From contig CAZRMO010000002.1 in the NCBI GenBank assembly GCA_964601155.1, positions 26,094-90,093 on the forward strand: 64,000 bases of DNA. The letters run 5' to 3'. Made by a program: the position numbers and the translations under genes. The stretch is from 2-12-FULL-64-23 sp964601155 (lineage in GTDB: Bacteria; Pseudomonadota; Gammaproteobacteria; Burkholderiales; SG8-39). The notes beneath the pieces were generated by a model, which had not been told where the DNA came from, did no database searches, and saw nothing but the letters and a program-made list of their open reading frames with translations. This document shows positions 8,899 through 17,276 of the stretch, one piece after another. Within the stretch, counting starts at the first letter, position 1, and every line of letters begins with the position of its first letter.

Positions 8899-9234
8899 AT
8901 GATGCGCCGCTTGCTAGGTACAGCACTGCTGCTGGTTGCGCTTCCGCTGGCGGCGCAACAACCGCCCAAGCTCGAGCCTTTGCCCGCGCCTCCGCCGCCA
9001 CCGCCAGGGCTCGCGCCAAATCCCGCGCTGGAGCCGCAGGTGACGATCACCCACCGCGGCAAAAACAAAGTCGAGGAGTACCGCATCAACGGCAAACTCT
9101 ATGCGATGAAGGTCATACCACCCCACGGCGCGCCGTACTACCTGATCGACAAGACCGGTTCCGGCGTCATGAGCCGGGTGGATTCGCTGGACTCCGGCCT
9201 ACGCGTACCACAGTGGGTGATCCGTACATTTTGA
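8899..9234 (+). CDS. DUF2782 family periplasmic protein
   Basis: A 111-residue protein with a short signal peptide (MMRRLLGTALLLVALPLAAQ), a proline-rich linker (PAPPPPPPG near residues 33-41) and a C-terminal domain with EPQVTIT, YRINGKLYAMKVIP and APYYLIDKTGSG that is typical of DUF2782. The function is unknown. Genes of this family commonly lie next to polA and thrB in beta- and gammaproteobacteria, as here. ATG 8899 is preceded by AGGAAG; a GTG at 8875 is possible but would add charged residues before the signal peptide. Confidence 0.85.
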   Translation: MMRRLLGTALLLVALPLAAQQPPKLEPLPAPPPPPPGLAPNPALEPQVTITHRGKNKVEEYRINGKLYAMKVIPPHGAPYYLIDKTGSGVMSRVDSLDSGLRVPQWVIRTF

Positions 9235-9314
9235 AACAGGTGGCGAGCCAAGGTAACGGGTGAGGGGTAACCCGCGCGCATCCCGCCACGCCTGGCTCAT
9301 CGCCCATTGTCCGC

Positions 9315-10259
9315 ATGTCTGTTTTCACTCCGGTTACGCCCGAGCAGTTATCCGTATGGCTGGAGAACTACTGCCTGGGCGCACTGCTGCAAATGCAGGG
9401 CATCGCCGCAGGCATCGAAAACACCAACTACTTTGTAACCACCACCGAGGGACGCTACGTGCTGACGCTGTTCGAGAAACTCACGCCGACGGAGCTGCCA
9501 TTCTATCTCGGACTGATGGCCCACCTGGCGCAACATGGGACCCCCAGCCCGGCACCGGCGACCGACCGGTCGGGCCGCATGTTTTCCGAGCTGAACGGCA
9601 AGCCGGCGGCGCTGATGTCGCGGCTGCAGGGGGAAGCCGTCACCGCGCCCACGCCGGCGCACTGCACCGAAGTGGGCGCCACGCTCGCCGAGATACATCT
9701 GGCGGGCCGCTCTTACACGGGCAAGCTGGACAATCCGCGCGGGCTGCGCTGGTGGCGCGAAGCCGCCCCAAAGGTCAGCCCTTTTCTCGACCCGGCGCGC
9801 GCCGCCTTGTTGCACGCCGAGATCGAGTTCCAGGCGCGACAACCCCATGAGGGCCTGCCGCGCGGTCCGATCCACGCGGACCTGTTCCGCGACAACGTGC
9901 TGTTCGTGGGTGCCCGAATCGGCGGCGTCATCGATTTTTACTTTGCCGGCGTCGATTGCCTGCTGTTCGACGTGGCGGTAACGCTCAACGACTGGTGCGT
10001 GCGTAGCGCTGGAGAGATCGACGCGCCGCGGGCACATGCGCTGCTTACCGCTTATCATGCGCACAGGCCGTTTGCGGCGGCCGAGCGCGACGCCTGGCCG
10101 GCCATGTTGCGCGCCGCGGCGCTGCGGTTCTGGCTGTCGCGCCTGTATGATTTCTATCTGCCGCGCCCGGGCGAAATGGTGCACGCGCACGACCCCGAGC
10201 ACTTCCGCCGCATTCTCGAGCTGCGCATCGCCCAAGGCGGCGAAGCGCCGTGGATCTGA
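9315..10259 (+). CDS. thrB: homoserine kinase, ThrB2/choline-kinase-fold type
   Basis: This 314-residue kinase phosphorylates homoserine in threonine synthesis. It belongs to the aminoglycoside-phosphotransferase-like fold, not to the GHMP kinases used by E. coli. Visible features are the N-terminal GIAAGIENTNYFVTT, the VLTLFE lysine-strand equivalent, the catalytic loop IHADLFRDNVLF and the metal-binding GGVIDFYFAGVDCLLFDVAV. This is the usual homoserine kinase of betaproteobacteria, and DUF2782 sits just upstream, as is common. The ATG at 9315 gives MSVFTPVTPEQL, the conserved N-terminus. Confidence 0.93.
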   Translation: MSVFTPVTPEQLSVWLENYCLGALLQMQGIAAGIENTNYFVTTTEGRYVLTLFEKLTPTELPFYLGLMAHLAQHGTPSPAPATDRSGRMFSELNGKPAALMSRLQGEAVTAPTPAHCTEVGATLAEIHLAGRSYTGKLDNPRGLRWWREAAPKVSPFLDPARAALLHAEIEFQARQPHEGLPRGPIHADLFRDNVLFVGARIGGVIDFYFAGVDCLLFDVAVTLNDWCVRSAGEIDAPRAHALLTAYHAHRPFAAAERDAWPAMLRAAALRFWLSRLYDFYLPRPGEMVHAHDPEHFRRILELRIAQGGEAPWI

Positions 10260-10284
10260 TGCCCCAAACGCAGCTCATCGAAAC

Positions 10285-11091
10285 GTGAATACCGTCCCCG
10301 CAATCTCCGGTTGGAATTGGGTGCGTACCGGCTTTGCGCTGTTTCGCAAGAGCCCAGCCATGTGGGCGTTCCTGACGCTGTCCTACATCATGCTGATGCA
10401 GCTGTTGGGCATGATCCCGATATTGGGATGGTTCGCGGCAACTGTGCTGATTCCCGTTTTCTCGGCAAGTTTCATGATCGTGAGCCGTGAACTCGATCAG
10501 GGCCGCAGGCTCCGCTTCGATTTGCTGTTCTCCGGATTCAAGGCGAATCTCCCCGCGTTGCTCGCGCAGGGCGGCTTCTACCTCGCCAGCGGGCTCGCGA
10601 TCCTGGGCCTGTCCGCCCTGGTCGACGGCGGCACGCTGATGCAATTGATGGTGTTGGGGACGAAGCCACCGGAAGCCGCGTTCGAGGGCGGCCGCGTGGC
10701 CGCGGCGGCGCTGCTGGCGGCCGCTCTTTACTTGCCGGTGCTGGCTGCCCTCTGGTTCGCGCCCGCGCTGTCGGCGTGGCGCAAGCTGCCCGCCACGCAG
10801 GCGCTGTTCTACAGTTTTTTTGCCGCCCTGCGCAACTGGCAGGCATTCGTCGCCTACGGCCTCGCCCTGGTCATGCTGAGCGTGATCTGCAGCTTCGCGA
10901 TGTTCGTGCTTACCCTGCTGCTTCACGGGCTGGTCGGCGACAAATCGCAAAATGCGTTCCTGCTGGTAATGCTGCCGGTCATGCTCACCTATGTTCCCAC
11001 GCTGTTCGCGAGCTTCTACGCCAGCTATCGCGACGTCTTCGGGGTTCCCGAGGCCGAGACCGAGACCGAGCCCGCCACGGACGCGCCGTGA
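10285..11091 (+). CDS. BPSS1780-family membrane protein
   Basis: An integral membrane protein of 268 residues with about six hydrophobic segments. It begins with the family-typical soluble stretch VPAISGWNWVRTGFALFRKSPAMW. The function is not known. The GTG at 10285 is chosen because the frame upstream overlaps thrB and shows no conserved-looking sequence. The tail (EAETETEPATDAP) is acidic and low in complexity. It lies 25 bases after thrB and 16 bases before the next gene, so a shared transcript is likely. Confidence 0.75.
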   Translation: MNTVPAISGWNWVRTGFALFRKSPAMWAFLTLSYIMLMQLLGMIPILGWFAATVLIPVFSASFMIVSRELDQGRRLRFDLLFSGFKANLPALLAQGGFYLASGLAILGLSALVDGGTLMQLMVLGTKPPEAAFEGGRVAAAALLAAALYLPVLAALWFAPALSAWRKLPATQALFYSFFAALRNWQAFVAYGLALVMLSVICSFAMFVLTLLLHGLVGDKSQNAFLLVMLPVMLTYVPTLFASFYASYRDVFGVPEAETETEPATDAP

Positions 11092-11107
11092 CCGCACGGA
11101 GATACAG

Positions 11108-14100
11108 ATGACCGCCCGGCTGCGCGAGATTCCGTATAACTACACCTCGTTCTCCGACCGCGAGATCGTGCTGCGCCTGCTCGGCGAAAAGGCCTGGGAC
11201 ACGCTGCGCGAACTGCGCGCGGAGCGCAAGACCGGCCGCTCGGCACGCATGCTGTACGAAGTGCTGGGCGATATCTGGGTGGTGTCGCGCAATCCCTACC
11301 TGCAGGACGACTTGCAGGACAACCCCGGCCGGCGCGCGGCGCTGATCGAGGCCATGCGCCACCGTCTCGAGGAAATCGAAAGACGCCGCGTGCAGTCCCT
11401 CGCCGAGACACCCGCCAACGGCGAGGCCGAAGCGCAACAGGCGGCGCGCGCGCAACGGGTGGCGTCTCTGTTGGAGAGCGCGCGCGACGCGGTCGACGCT
11501 TTCGACGCCGCCTTCGCCGAGATGGCAGCGCTGCGGCGACTCGCGCTGAAAAAACTCAGCCGCAGCACGCGCCGCGACAACATCCAGTTCGACGGCCTGG
11601 CGCGCGTCTCCCATGTCACCGACGCCACCGACTGGCGCGTCGAATATCCCTTCGTCGTCATCCATCCGGACAGCGAAAACGAGGTGGCCGCAGTGGTGCG
11701 CGACTGCATCGACATCGGGCTCACCATCATCGCGCGCGGCGGCGGCACCGGCTACACCGGCGGCGCGGTGCCGCTCACGCGCCTCGCGGCGGTGATCAAT
11801 ACGGAGAAGCTCGAAGCGCTGGGCGAGGTCGAGGAGAGCTGGCTGCCGGGCGTGGCGCAGCCGGTCGCGACCATACGCTGCGGCGCGGGCGTGGTGACCA
11901 AGCGCGTGATGGAGGCGGCGGAGGCGGCCGGCCAGGTGTTCGCCGTCGACCCGACCTCGGCCGACGCCTCCTGCATCGGCGGCAACGTCGCCATGAATGC
12001 CGGCGGCAAGAAAGCGGTGCTATGGGGCACCGCCCTGGACAACCTCGTCTCCTGGCGCATGGTGGACGCGAATGGCTTTTTCCTCGAGGTCACACGGCTT
12101 GCGCACAACCTGGGTAAGATCCACGACGCCGCGCTGGCGCGCTTCCAGATTCAGCGCTACCGCCGCGACGGCAGCACCCCGCACGGCGAGCCCGAAATAC
12201 TGGAAATCCCGGGCGCACGCTTTCGCAAGACCGGCCTGGGCAAGGACGTCACCGACAAGTTCCTCGCCGGGCTGCCGGGCATCCAGAAGGAAGGCTGCGA
12301 CGGTATCATCACCTCGGCGCGTTTCATTCTGCACAAAATGCCTGCGTCCACTCGCACCGTGTGCCTGGAATTCTTCGGCCAGGTGCGCGACTCGGTGCCG
12401 GCCATAGTCGAGGTCAAGCAGTACCTCGACGAGCGCGCCCGGGCGGCGGCACCCGACGCGCGACCGGTGCTGCTCGCCGGCTTGGAGCACATGGACGAGC
12501 GCTATTTGAAGGCCGTCGGCTATGCGACCAAGGCCAAGCGCGCAGGACGCCCAAAAATGGTGTTGATCGGGGACATCGTCGGCGAGGACGAAGACGCGGT
12601 GGCGGCGGCCGCGTCGCAGGTGGTGCGCATCGCCAACGCCCGCGGCGGCGAAGGCTTCATCGCCGTTTCGGCCGAGGCGCGGCGCACGTTCTGGCTCGAT
12701 CGCGCCCGCACCGCAGCCATCGCCAAGCACACCAATGCCTTCAAGATCAACGAAGACGTGGTTATTCCGCTGGAGCGTCTGGGCGACTACTCCGACGGCA
12801 TCGAACGCATCAATGTCGAACTGTCGATCACCAACAAGCTGGCCCTGCTGGACGCGCTGGACGAGTACTTCCAGGGCGAGCTGCCGCTTACCCAGCACGG
12901 CGAAGCGCTGCCCTCGCCGGAGCTTCTCGGGGACCGGCGCGAGGCCGCGCGCGAGCTCGTCGCCAGGACGCGTACACGCTGGCGCTATTTGCTCGATCAC
13001 CTCGACCTGCCGGTGGCGCAGGCAAGCGCCGCTGCGATCCCCGGCCTTGCCGCCGTGACCCATGCGGGGCTGAGCGTATTCTCGCTGCTGCAGGACCACA
13101 GTGTGCGCGTTTCCTGGAAGGACGAAGTGCGTGCCGAGTTGCAGCAGCTGTTCGACGGCTTGGTATTCAACCGCATCCTCGAGGGCTGCTACGCGATTCA
13201 CCGGCGCGTGCTCAAGGGGCGCGTGTTCGTGGCGCTGCACATGCACGCCGGCGACGGCAACGTGCACACCAACATACCGGTCAACTCCGACAATTACGAT
13301 ATGCTGCAGCAGGCGAACGCTGCGGTGGCGCGCATCATGCGCCTGGCCAAATCCCTGGACGGGGTGATCTCGGGCGAACACGGCATCGGCATCACCAAGC
13401 TCGAGTACCTCGATGCGCATGAAATCGAGGCTTTCCGCAGCTACAAAGAGAAGGCCGATCCGCACGGCCGTTTCAATGCCGGCAAGCTGCTCGCGGGCGG
13501 TGATCTCAGAAACGCCTACACGCCCAGCTTCAACCTGATCGGCGCCGAGTCGCTGATAATGGAACAGTCGGAAACGGGCAGCATCGCCGATTCGATCAAG
13601 GATTGCCTGCGCTGCGGCAAGTGCAAGCCGGTGTGCTCGACCCATGTGCCGCGCGCCAACCTGCTCTACAGCCCGAGGAACAAAATCCTCGCTACCTCGC
13701 TGCTGATCGAAGCCTTTCTCTACGAAGAACAGACCAGACGCGGCATTTCGCTCAGGCATTTCGACGAGTTCAGCGACGTCGCCGATCACTGTACCGTGTG
13801 CCACAAATGCGCCAACCCCTGTCCTGTGGATATCGATTTCGGCGACGTCTCGATCGCGATGCGCAACATGCTGCGCAAGCAGGGGAAGAAAAAGTTCAAC
13901 CCCGGCACTGCCGCGTCGATGCTGTTCCTCAACGCCACCAACCCGAACACCATCAAAATCGCGCGCGCCGTGATGATCGAATGGGGCTACCGGGCGCAGA
14001 AACTCGCCTACCGCGCCGCGAAACTACTGGGGCTGGCACAGCGCCAGACGCGGCGGCCGCCGGCGACCGTCGGGCGGCCCGCTCTGCGCGCGCAGGTGGT

Positions 14101-15031
14101 GCATTTCATCAACAAGCCCATGCCGGGCAAGCTGCCCAAGCGCACCGCGCGCGCACTGCTCGAGCTCGAAGACCGGCACATCGTGCCCATCATCCGCGAC
14201 CCAGCCAAGGTCACCGAGGACTCCGACGCGGTTTTCTACTTTCCCGGCTGCGGCTCCGAGCGGCTGTTCAGCCAGGTGGGGCTGGCGACGCAGGCGATGC
14301 TATACGCCATCGGCGCGCAGTGCGTGCTGCCGCCGGGCTATCTGTGCTGCGGCTATCCCCAAACCGCCGCCGGCGAGGAGGAGGAAGGCAGGCGCATCAT
14401 CACCGACAACCGGGTGCTGTTTCACCGCGTGGCGAACACCCTCAACTATCTCGACATCAAGACTGTGATCGTTTCCTGCGGCACTTGCATGGACCAGCTG
14501 CAGAAATACGAATTCGAAAAGATCTTCCCCGGTTGCCGCCTGCTCGATATCCACGAATACCTGATGGAGCAGGGGGTGAAGCTCGATGGCGTCGCCGGCG
14601 TGCGCTACATGTATCACGATCCCTGCCACACGCCGATGAAGACCTACCAGCCGCTCAAGGTCGTCAACCAGCTGATGGGCAGCGAGGTGCAGTTGAACGA
14701 GCGCTGCTGCGGCGAGTCGGGCACGCTCGCGATGACCCGGCCTGACATTTCCACCCAGGTGCGATTTCGCAAGGAGGAGGAAATGAGGAAAGGCGCGGCG
14801 GCTGTGCGCGCAAGAAACGGCGGCGACGCCGACGGCGAATTCCGCGGCGAGGTAAAGATCCTCACTTCCTGCCCTTCCTGCCTGCAGGGTCTGGCCCGCT
14901 ACAAGGACGATGCCGGTACCGACGCCGACTACATTGTGGTGGAAATCGCCAAACACGTGCTCGGTCCGGACTGGATGTCCGAGTACGTGGCTAAGGCGAA
15001 CCATGGCGGGATCGAGCGCGTACTGCTCTAA
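11108..15031 (+). CDS. giant FAD/FMN-binding oxidoreductase with 4Fe-4S and CCG domains (DUF3683 type)
   Basis: A 1307-residue fusion. After an N-terminal DUF3683-like part (IPYNYTSFSDREIVLRLLG, about 1-170) comes a PCMH FAD-binding domain with RGGGTGYTGGAVPL and GGNVAMNAGGKKAV, then an FAD-oxidase C-terminal domain with HMHAGDGNVHTNIPV and GVISGEHGIGITK. A ferredoxin-like part follows with CLRCGKCKPVC (near residue 833) and CTVCHKCANPCPVD (near 895). Two CCG-type segments carry FPGCGSERLF, CCGYPQT, SCGTC and CCGESGTLA. The plan resembles a D-lactate/glycolate dehydrogenase flavin subunit fused to a GlcF/HdrB-like Fe-S subunit. The substrate is unknown. Single-gene forms of this size are common in betaproteobacteria. 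Confidence 0.9.
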   Translation: MTARLREIPYNYTSFSDREIVLRLLGEKAWDTLRELRAERKTGRSARMLYEVLGDIWVVSRNPYLQDDLQDNPGRRAALIEAMRHRLEEIERRRVQSLAETPANGEAEAQQAARAQRVASLLESARDAVDAFDAAFAEMAALRRLALKKLSRSTRRDNIQFDGLARVSHVTDATDWRVEYPFVVIHPDSENEVAAVVRDCIDIGLTIIARGGGTGYTGGAVPLTRLAAVINTEKLEALGEVEESWLPGVAQPVATIRCGAGVVTKRVMEAAEAAGQVFAVDPTSADASCIGGNVAMNAGGKKAVLWGTALDNLVSWRMVDANGFFLEVTRLAHNLGKIHDAALARFQIQRYRRDGSTPHGEPEILEIPGARFRKTGLGKDVTDKFLAGLPGIQKEGCDGIITSARFILHKMPASTRTVCLEFFGQVRDSVPAIVEVKQYLDERARAAAPDARPVLLAGLEHMDERYLKAVGYATKAKRAGRPKMVLIGDIVGEDEDAVAAAASQVVRIANARGGEGFIAVSAEARRTFWLDRARTAAIAKHTNAFKINEDVVIPLERLGDYSDGIERINVELSITNKLALLDALDEYFQGELPLTQHGEALPSPELLGDRREAARELVARTRTRWRYLLDHLDLPVAQASAAAIPGLAAVTHAGLSVFSLLQDHSVRVSWKDEVRAELQQLFDGLVFNRILEGCYAIHRRVLKGRVFVALHMHAGDGNVHTNIPVNSDNYDMLQQANAAVARIMRLAKSLDGVISGEHGIGITKLEYLDAHEIEAFRSYKEKADPHGRFNAGKLLAGGDLRNAYTPSFNLIGAESLIMEQSETGSIADSIKDCLRCGKCKPVCSTHVPRANLLYSPRNKILATSLLIEAFLYEEQTRRGISLRHFDEFSDVADHCTVCHKCANPCPVDIDFGDVSIAMRNMLRKQGKKKFNPGTAASMLFLNATNPNTIKIARAVMIEWGYRAQKLAYRAAKLLGLAQRQTRRPPATVGRPALRAQVVHFINKPMPGKLPKRTARALLELEDRHIVPIIRDPAKVTEDSDAVFYFPGCGSERLFSQVGLATQAMLYAIGAQCVLPPGYLCCGYPQTAAGEEEEGRRIITDNRVLFHRVANTLNYLDIKTVIVSCGTCMDQLQKYEFEKIFPGCRLLDIHEYLMEQGVKLDGVAGVRYMYHDPCHTPMKTYQPLKVVNQLMGSEVQLNERCCGESGTLAMTRPDISTQVRFRKEEEMRKGAAAVRARNGGDADGEFRGEVKILTSCPSCLQGLARYKDDAGTDADYIVVEIAKHVLGPDWMSEYVAKANHGGIERVLL

Positions 15032-15075
15032 GCCGTGAATAATCTCACATTCGGCGCCAAGGACCTCGGCTCGAC

Positions 15076-15507
15076 GTGAACAAATTAATGGCAGCCAACT
15101 GTGAATTGTGCGATTCTGCCGGAGGCGAGACGCTATGGCAGGACCAACTGTGCCGCGTCGTCCTGGTAGAAGACCGTGACTATGCCGGATTCTGCCGCGT
15201 AATACTAAACCGCCACGTGAGCGAAATGACCGATCTCGATGCGGCAACCAGGCAAAGACTGATGTGCGTGGTGTTTGCGGCCGAGCAGGCTTTGCGCGAG
15301 TTGATGCAGCCGGCGAAAATCAACCTGGCGAGCCTGGGCAACAGGGTGGCGCATCTGCATTGGCATGTAATCGCGCGCTTTGCCGACGACAGGCATTTTC
15401 CCGACTCCATCTGGAGCGAGGCAAGGCGGCCCGGCGCTGCGCGCCGGGTCGACCCCGCCGCCCTGAAACGTGCCTTGCACAAATTGCTGCCCGCGGTGGC
15501 AAAATGA
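15076..15507 (+). CDS. HIT family protein
   Basis: Histidine-triad nucleotide-binding or hydrolase protein of 143 residues. The HxHxHxx motif is present as HLHWHVIAR. The N-terminal CELCDSAGGE with two cysteines resembles zinc-binding HIT proteins. Substrates are unknown; relatives hydrolyse adenosine 5'-monophosphoramidates or dinucleoside polyphosphates. The start is ambiguous. GTG 15076 has AAGGA 12 bases upstream, and an ATG lies at 15088. It sits between the large oxidoreductase and an uncharacterised protein, with gaps of 44 and 16 bases, which suggests one operon. Confidence 0.85.
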   Translation: MNKLMAANCELCDSAGGETLWQDQLCRVVLVEDRDYAGFCRVILNRHVSEMTDLDAATRQRLMCVVFAAEQALRELMQPAKINLASLGNRVAHLHWHVIARFADDRHFPDSIWSEARRPGAARRVDPAALKRALHKLLPAVAK

Positions 15508-15523
15508 GCGGGATGCCGGCCCA

Positions 15524-17140
15524 ATGACGCCCATGCCCGAATTCGAGCTGCCTCCAATCTCCCCCGACGCGCACCCCGAGTTCGCCGACAGCGTCTCCTG
15601 CGCCGCGTGGCTTGCCGAGTTGCCGCTGGTCAACGTCGCGCCGTCGCAAATCCGGCTGCTGGCTCAGCTGCAGGAACTGAACCGCTTCGACTTGCCTGCC
15701 GCCGAGCGGCTGAAGGTGCTGGAAGCGTTGCGCGAGCCGGTCTATTTCCTGCAGGCGGAGCAGATCAAAAAGCTGGCCAGCAAACCGCTACCGCTGACCC
15801 AGGTGGAACGCAGTATTTTCGGCCAGGTGGCAAAGCTGTGGCAGGAACTGCTGATTGGCTATCAGCGCTGCCTGGCCAGCGGGGCGGCGGACAAGCGCGA
15901 AAGCCAGACTGCGCTGCTGTGCCAGCGCGGGCTGGACTGCTTGGCGTCGAACATGCTCGACCACTGCCGCGTCTATCACGCCCTCCCCGATGGCTACTGG
16001 CTGGCCCTGCACCAGCTCTACCGCAAGGCTCAAGAATCGGGCGAGAGCGCCACGCAGGTCCCGGATCCGGTCAGAAAGACGAATGTCTGCTGCATCGAAG
16101 TGTACGTGCATGTACTGTTGTTCATGCTGGCAGACCCCAATGAGCAGCTGCAAAAGCAGCTCGCGCAAATTCAGCGCTGGCTCGAACGCTGGGCCCAGAG
16201 TGTTCCCGTACGCAATGCGCCGCCACAGGACCAGAGCCTGCCGCCGCTGCTGCTGGATTTTTCCGCCGCTACGGGCGCTTATCGTGAAGCCGACGCCGGC
16301 GGCCGCAGCGCCTCGGCCTGGCTCGATATCGGCGAGCTTGCGCGCATCCTGAAGAAGCGCGTGGTGCTGCTGCGCAAAGGCGAGCCGCCCGCCAGCCTGG
16401 GACTGGGCGAGGATTGTGCCATGCCCGGCGTGGAACAAATGTTGGTGCGACTATTCCGCCTCTGGTGCGAGGGCAAAAACGCGCGCGCGCAAACACGCCG
16501 CAGCGTCAGCGCAAAGGCCAAGGCATGCAGCACGCTCGTTTCCATGCACTTCCATATTTCGGGCAACAAGACGTTTCGCCAACCCGGACATGCGACCCAA
16601 CTAACCAGGCGCGAACGCGACGAAATCGCCACCTTCGGTCACACCAGCACGCGACTGGAGGATGCATTTGTCGAGGCCGGCGGCTATGCGACCGAGGACT
16701 GGCAGCTGCAGGAGGAGAGTCTGTCGGGCCTGCGCATCGTGCGCCCGGTTGCTTCCGGCAGCGCCCGCTATACACACGCCCAGCTCATCGCGGTGCGGCC
16801 GGCAGACGCCAATAATTTTCTGCTGGGGGTAGTACGCTGGATCAAGACCGACGATAACGGCGATGTCCAAATCGGAGTTCGCGTCATTCCGGGGATACCG
16901 CGAGCTGTTGCCGTGCGGGCCACCGGGCTCAACGCGCAGAAAGAAAAGTTCGTACCCGCGCTTTATTGCCCCGCTCTGGCCGCGCTGTCCGCGCCAGCCT
17001 CGCTGATTCTGCCCCTGGGCTGGTACCGGCCCAAGCGCATACTGGAAGTCTACAGCGACAGTTCCGAGTTGCTGCTGCTCAGCGCCGTGCTCGAGCGCGG
17101 CAGCGATTTCGAGCGTGTCGCGATCGAGCCTGCGCGCTAG
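15524..17140 (+). CDS. uncharacterised 538-residue protein, possible PilZ-like C-terminal domain
   Basis: No firm family assignment could be made. The N-terminal two thirds (about 1-340) is helical, rich in Leu, Gln and Ala, and has no signal peptide or membrane segment. The C-terminal third (about 400-535) looks like beta-strand-rich sequence: GVVRWIKTDDNGDVQIGVRVIPGIPRAVAV and later LILPLGWYRPKRILEVY. The GVVRW...GVRV arrangement is loosely like PilZ-type c-di-GMP receptors, but no RxxxR motif was identified, so this is only a suggestion. The start is ATG 15524, with ATG 15533 as an alternative. It follows the HIT gene by 16 bases. Confidence 0.6.
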   Translation: MTPMPEFELPPISPDAHPEFADSVSCAAWLAELPLVNVAPSQIRLLAQLQELNRFDLPAAERLKVLEALREPVYFLQAEQIKKLASKPLPLTQVERSIFGQVAKLWQELLIGYQRCLASGAADKRESQTALLCQRGLDCLASNMLDHCRVYHALPDGYWLALHQLYRKAQESGESATQVPDPVRKTNVCCIEVYVHVLLFMLADPNEQLQKQLAQIQRWLERWAQSVPVRNAPPQDQSLPPLLLDFSAATGAYREADAGGRSASAWLDIGELARILKKRVVLLRKGEPPASLGLGEDCAMPGVEQMLVRLFRLWCEGKNARAQTRRSVSAKAKACSTLVSMHFHISGNKTFRQPGHATQLTRRERDEIATFGHTSTRLEDAFVEAGGYATEDWQLQEESLSGLRIVRPVASGSARYTHAQLIAVRPADANNFLLGVVRWIKTDDNGDVQIGVRVIPGIPRAVAVRATGLNAQKEKFVPALYCPALAALSAPASLILPLGWYRPKRILEVYSDSSELLLLSAVLERGSDFERVAIEPAR

Positions 17141-17197
17141 CAGGGTGACCAAAAAAGGGGGTCGAGACCTTCGGGGCGTCTATTCCCCAATTTTGGG

Positions 17198-17272
17198 CTG
17201 TCGAAATCCGCTTCCCTCTGAAGCATCTCGGTTGGATGCTTGAATTTGCGTCCGGGAAGCGAATTTCAACAG
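17198..17272. repeat. long interrupted inverted repeat with inner hairpin
   Basis: Arms at 17198-17216 (CTGTCGAAATCCGCTTCCC) and 17254-17272 (GGGAAGCGAATTTCAACAG) pair at 17 of 19 positions. Inside them is a second perfect 7-base-pair hairpin, AAGCATC (17221-17227) with GATGCTT (17235-17241). The element lies between the converging ends of the 538-residue gene and phoR, so it may terminate transcription from both sides. There is no long T run next to either outer arm, which is unusual for a simple intrinsic terminator. Confidence 0.6.
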
Positions 17273-17276
17273 CCTC

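Noticed and set aside
12020..13804. Minus-strand open frame of 594 codons
   Set aside because: It is a shadow of the giant oxidoreductase gene, rich in His, Arg and Gln with no motifs.
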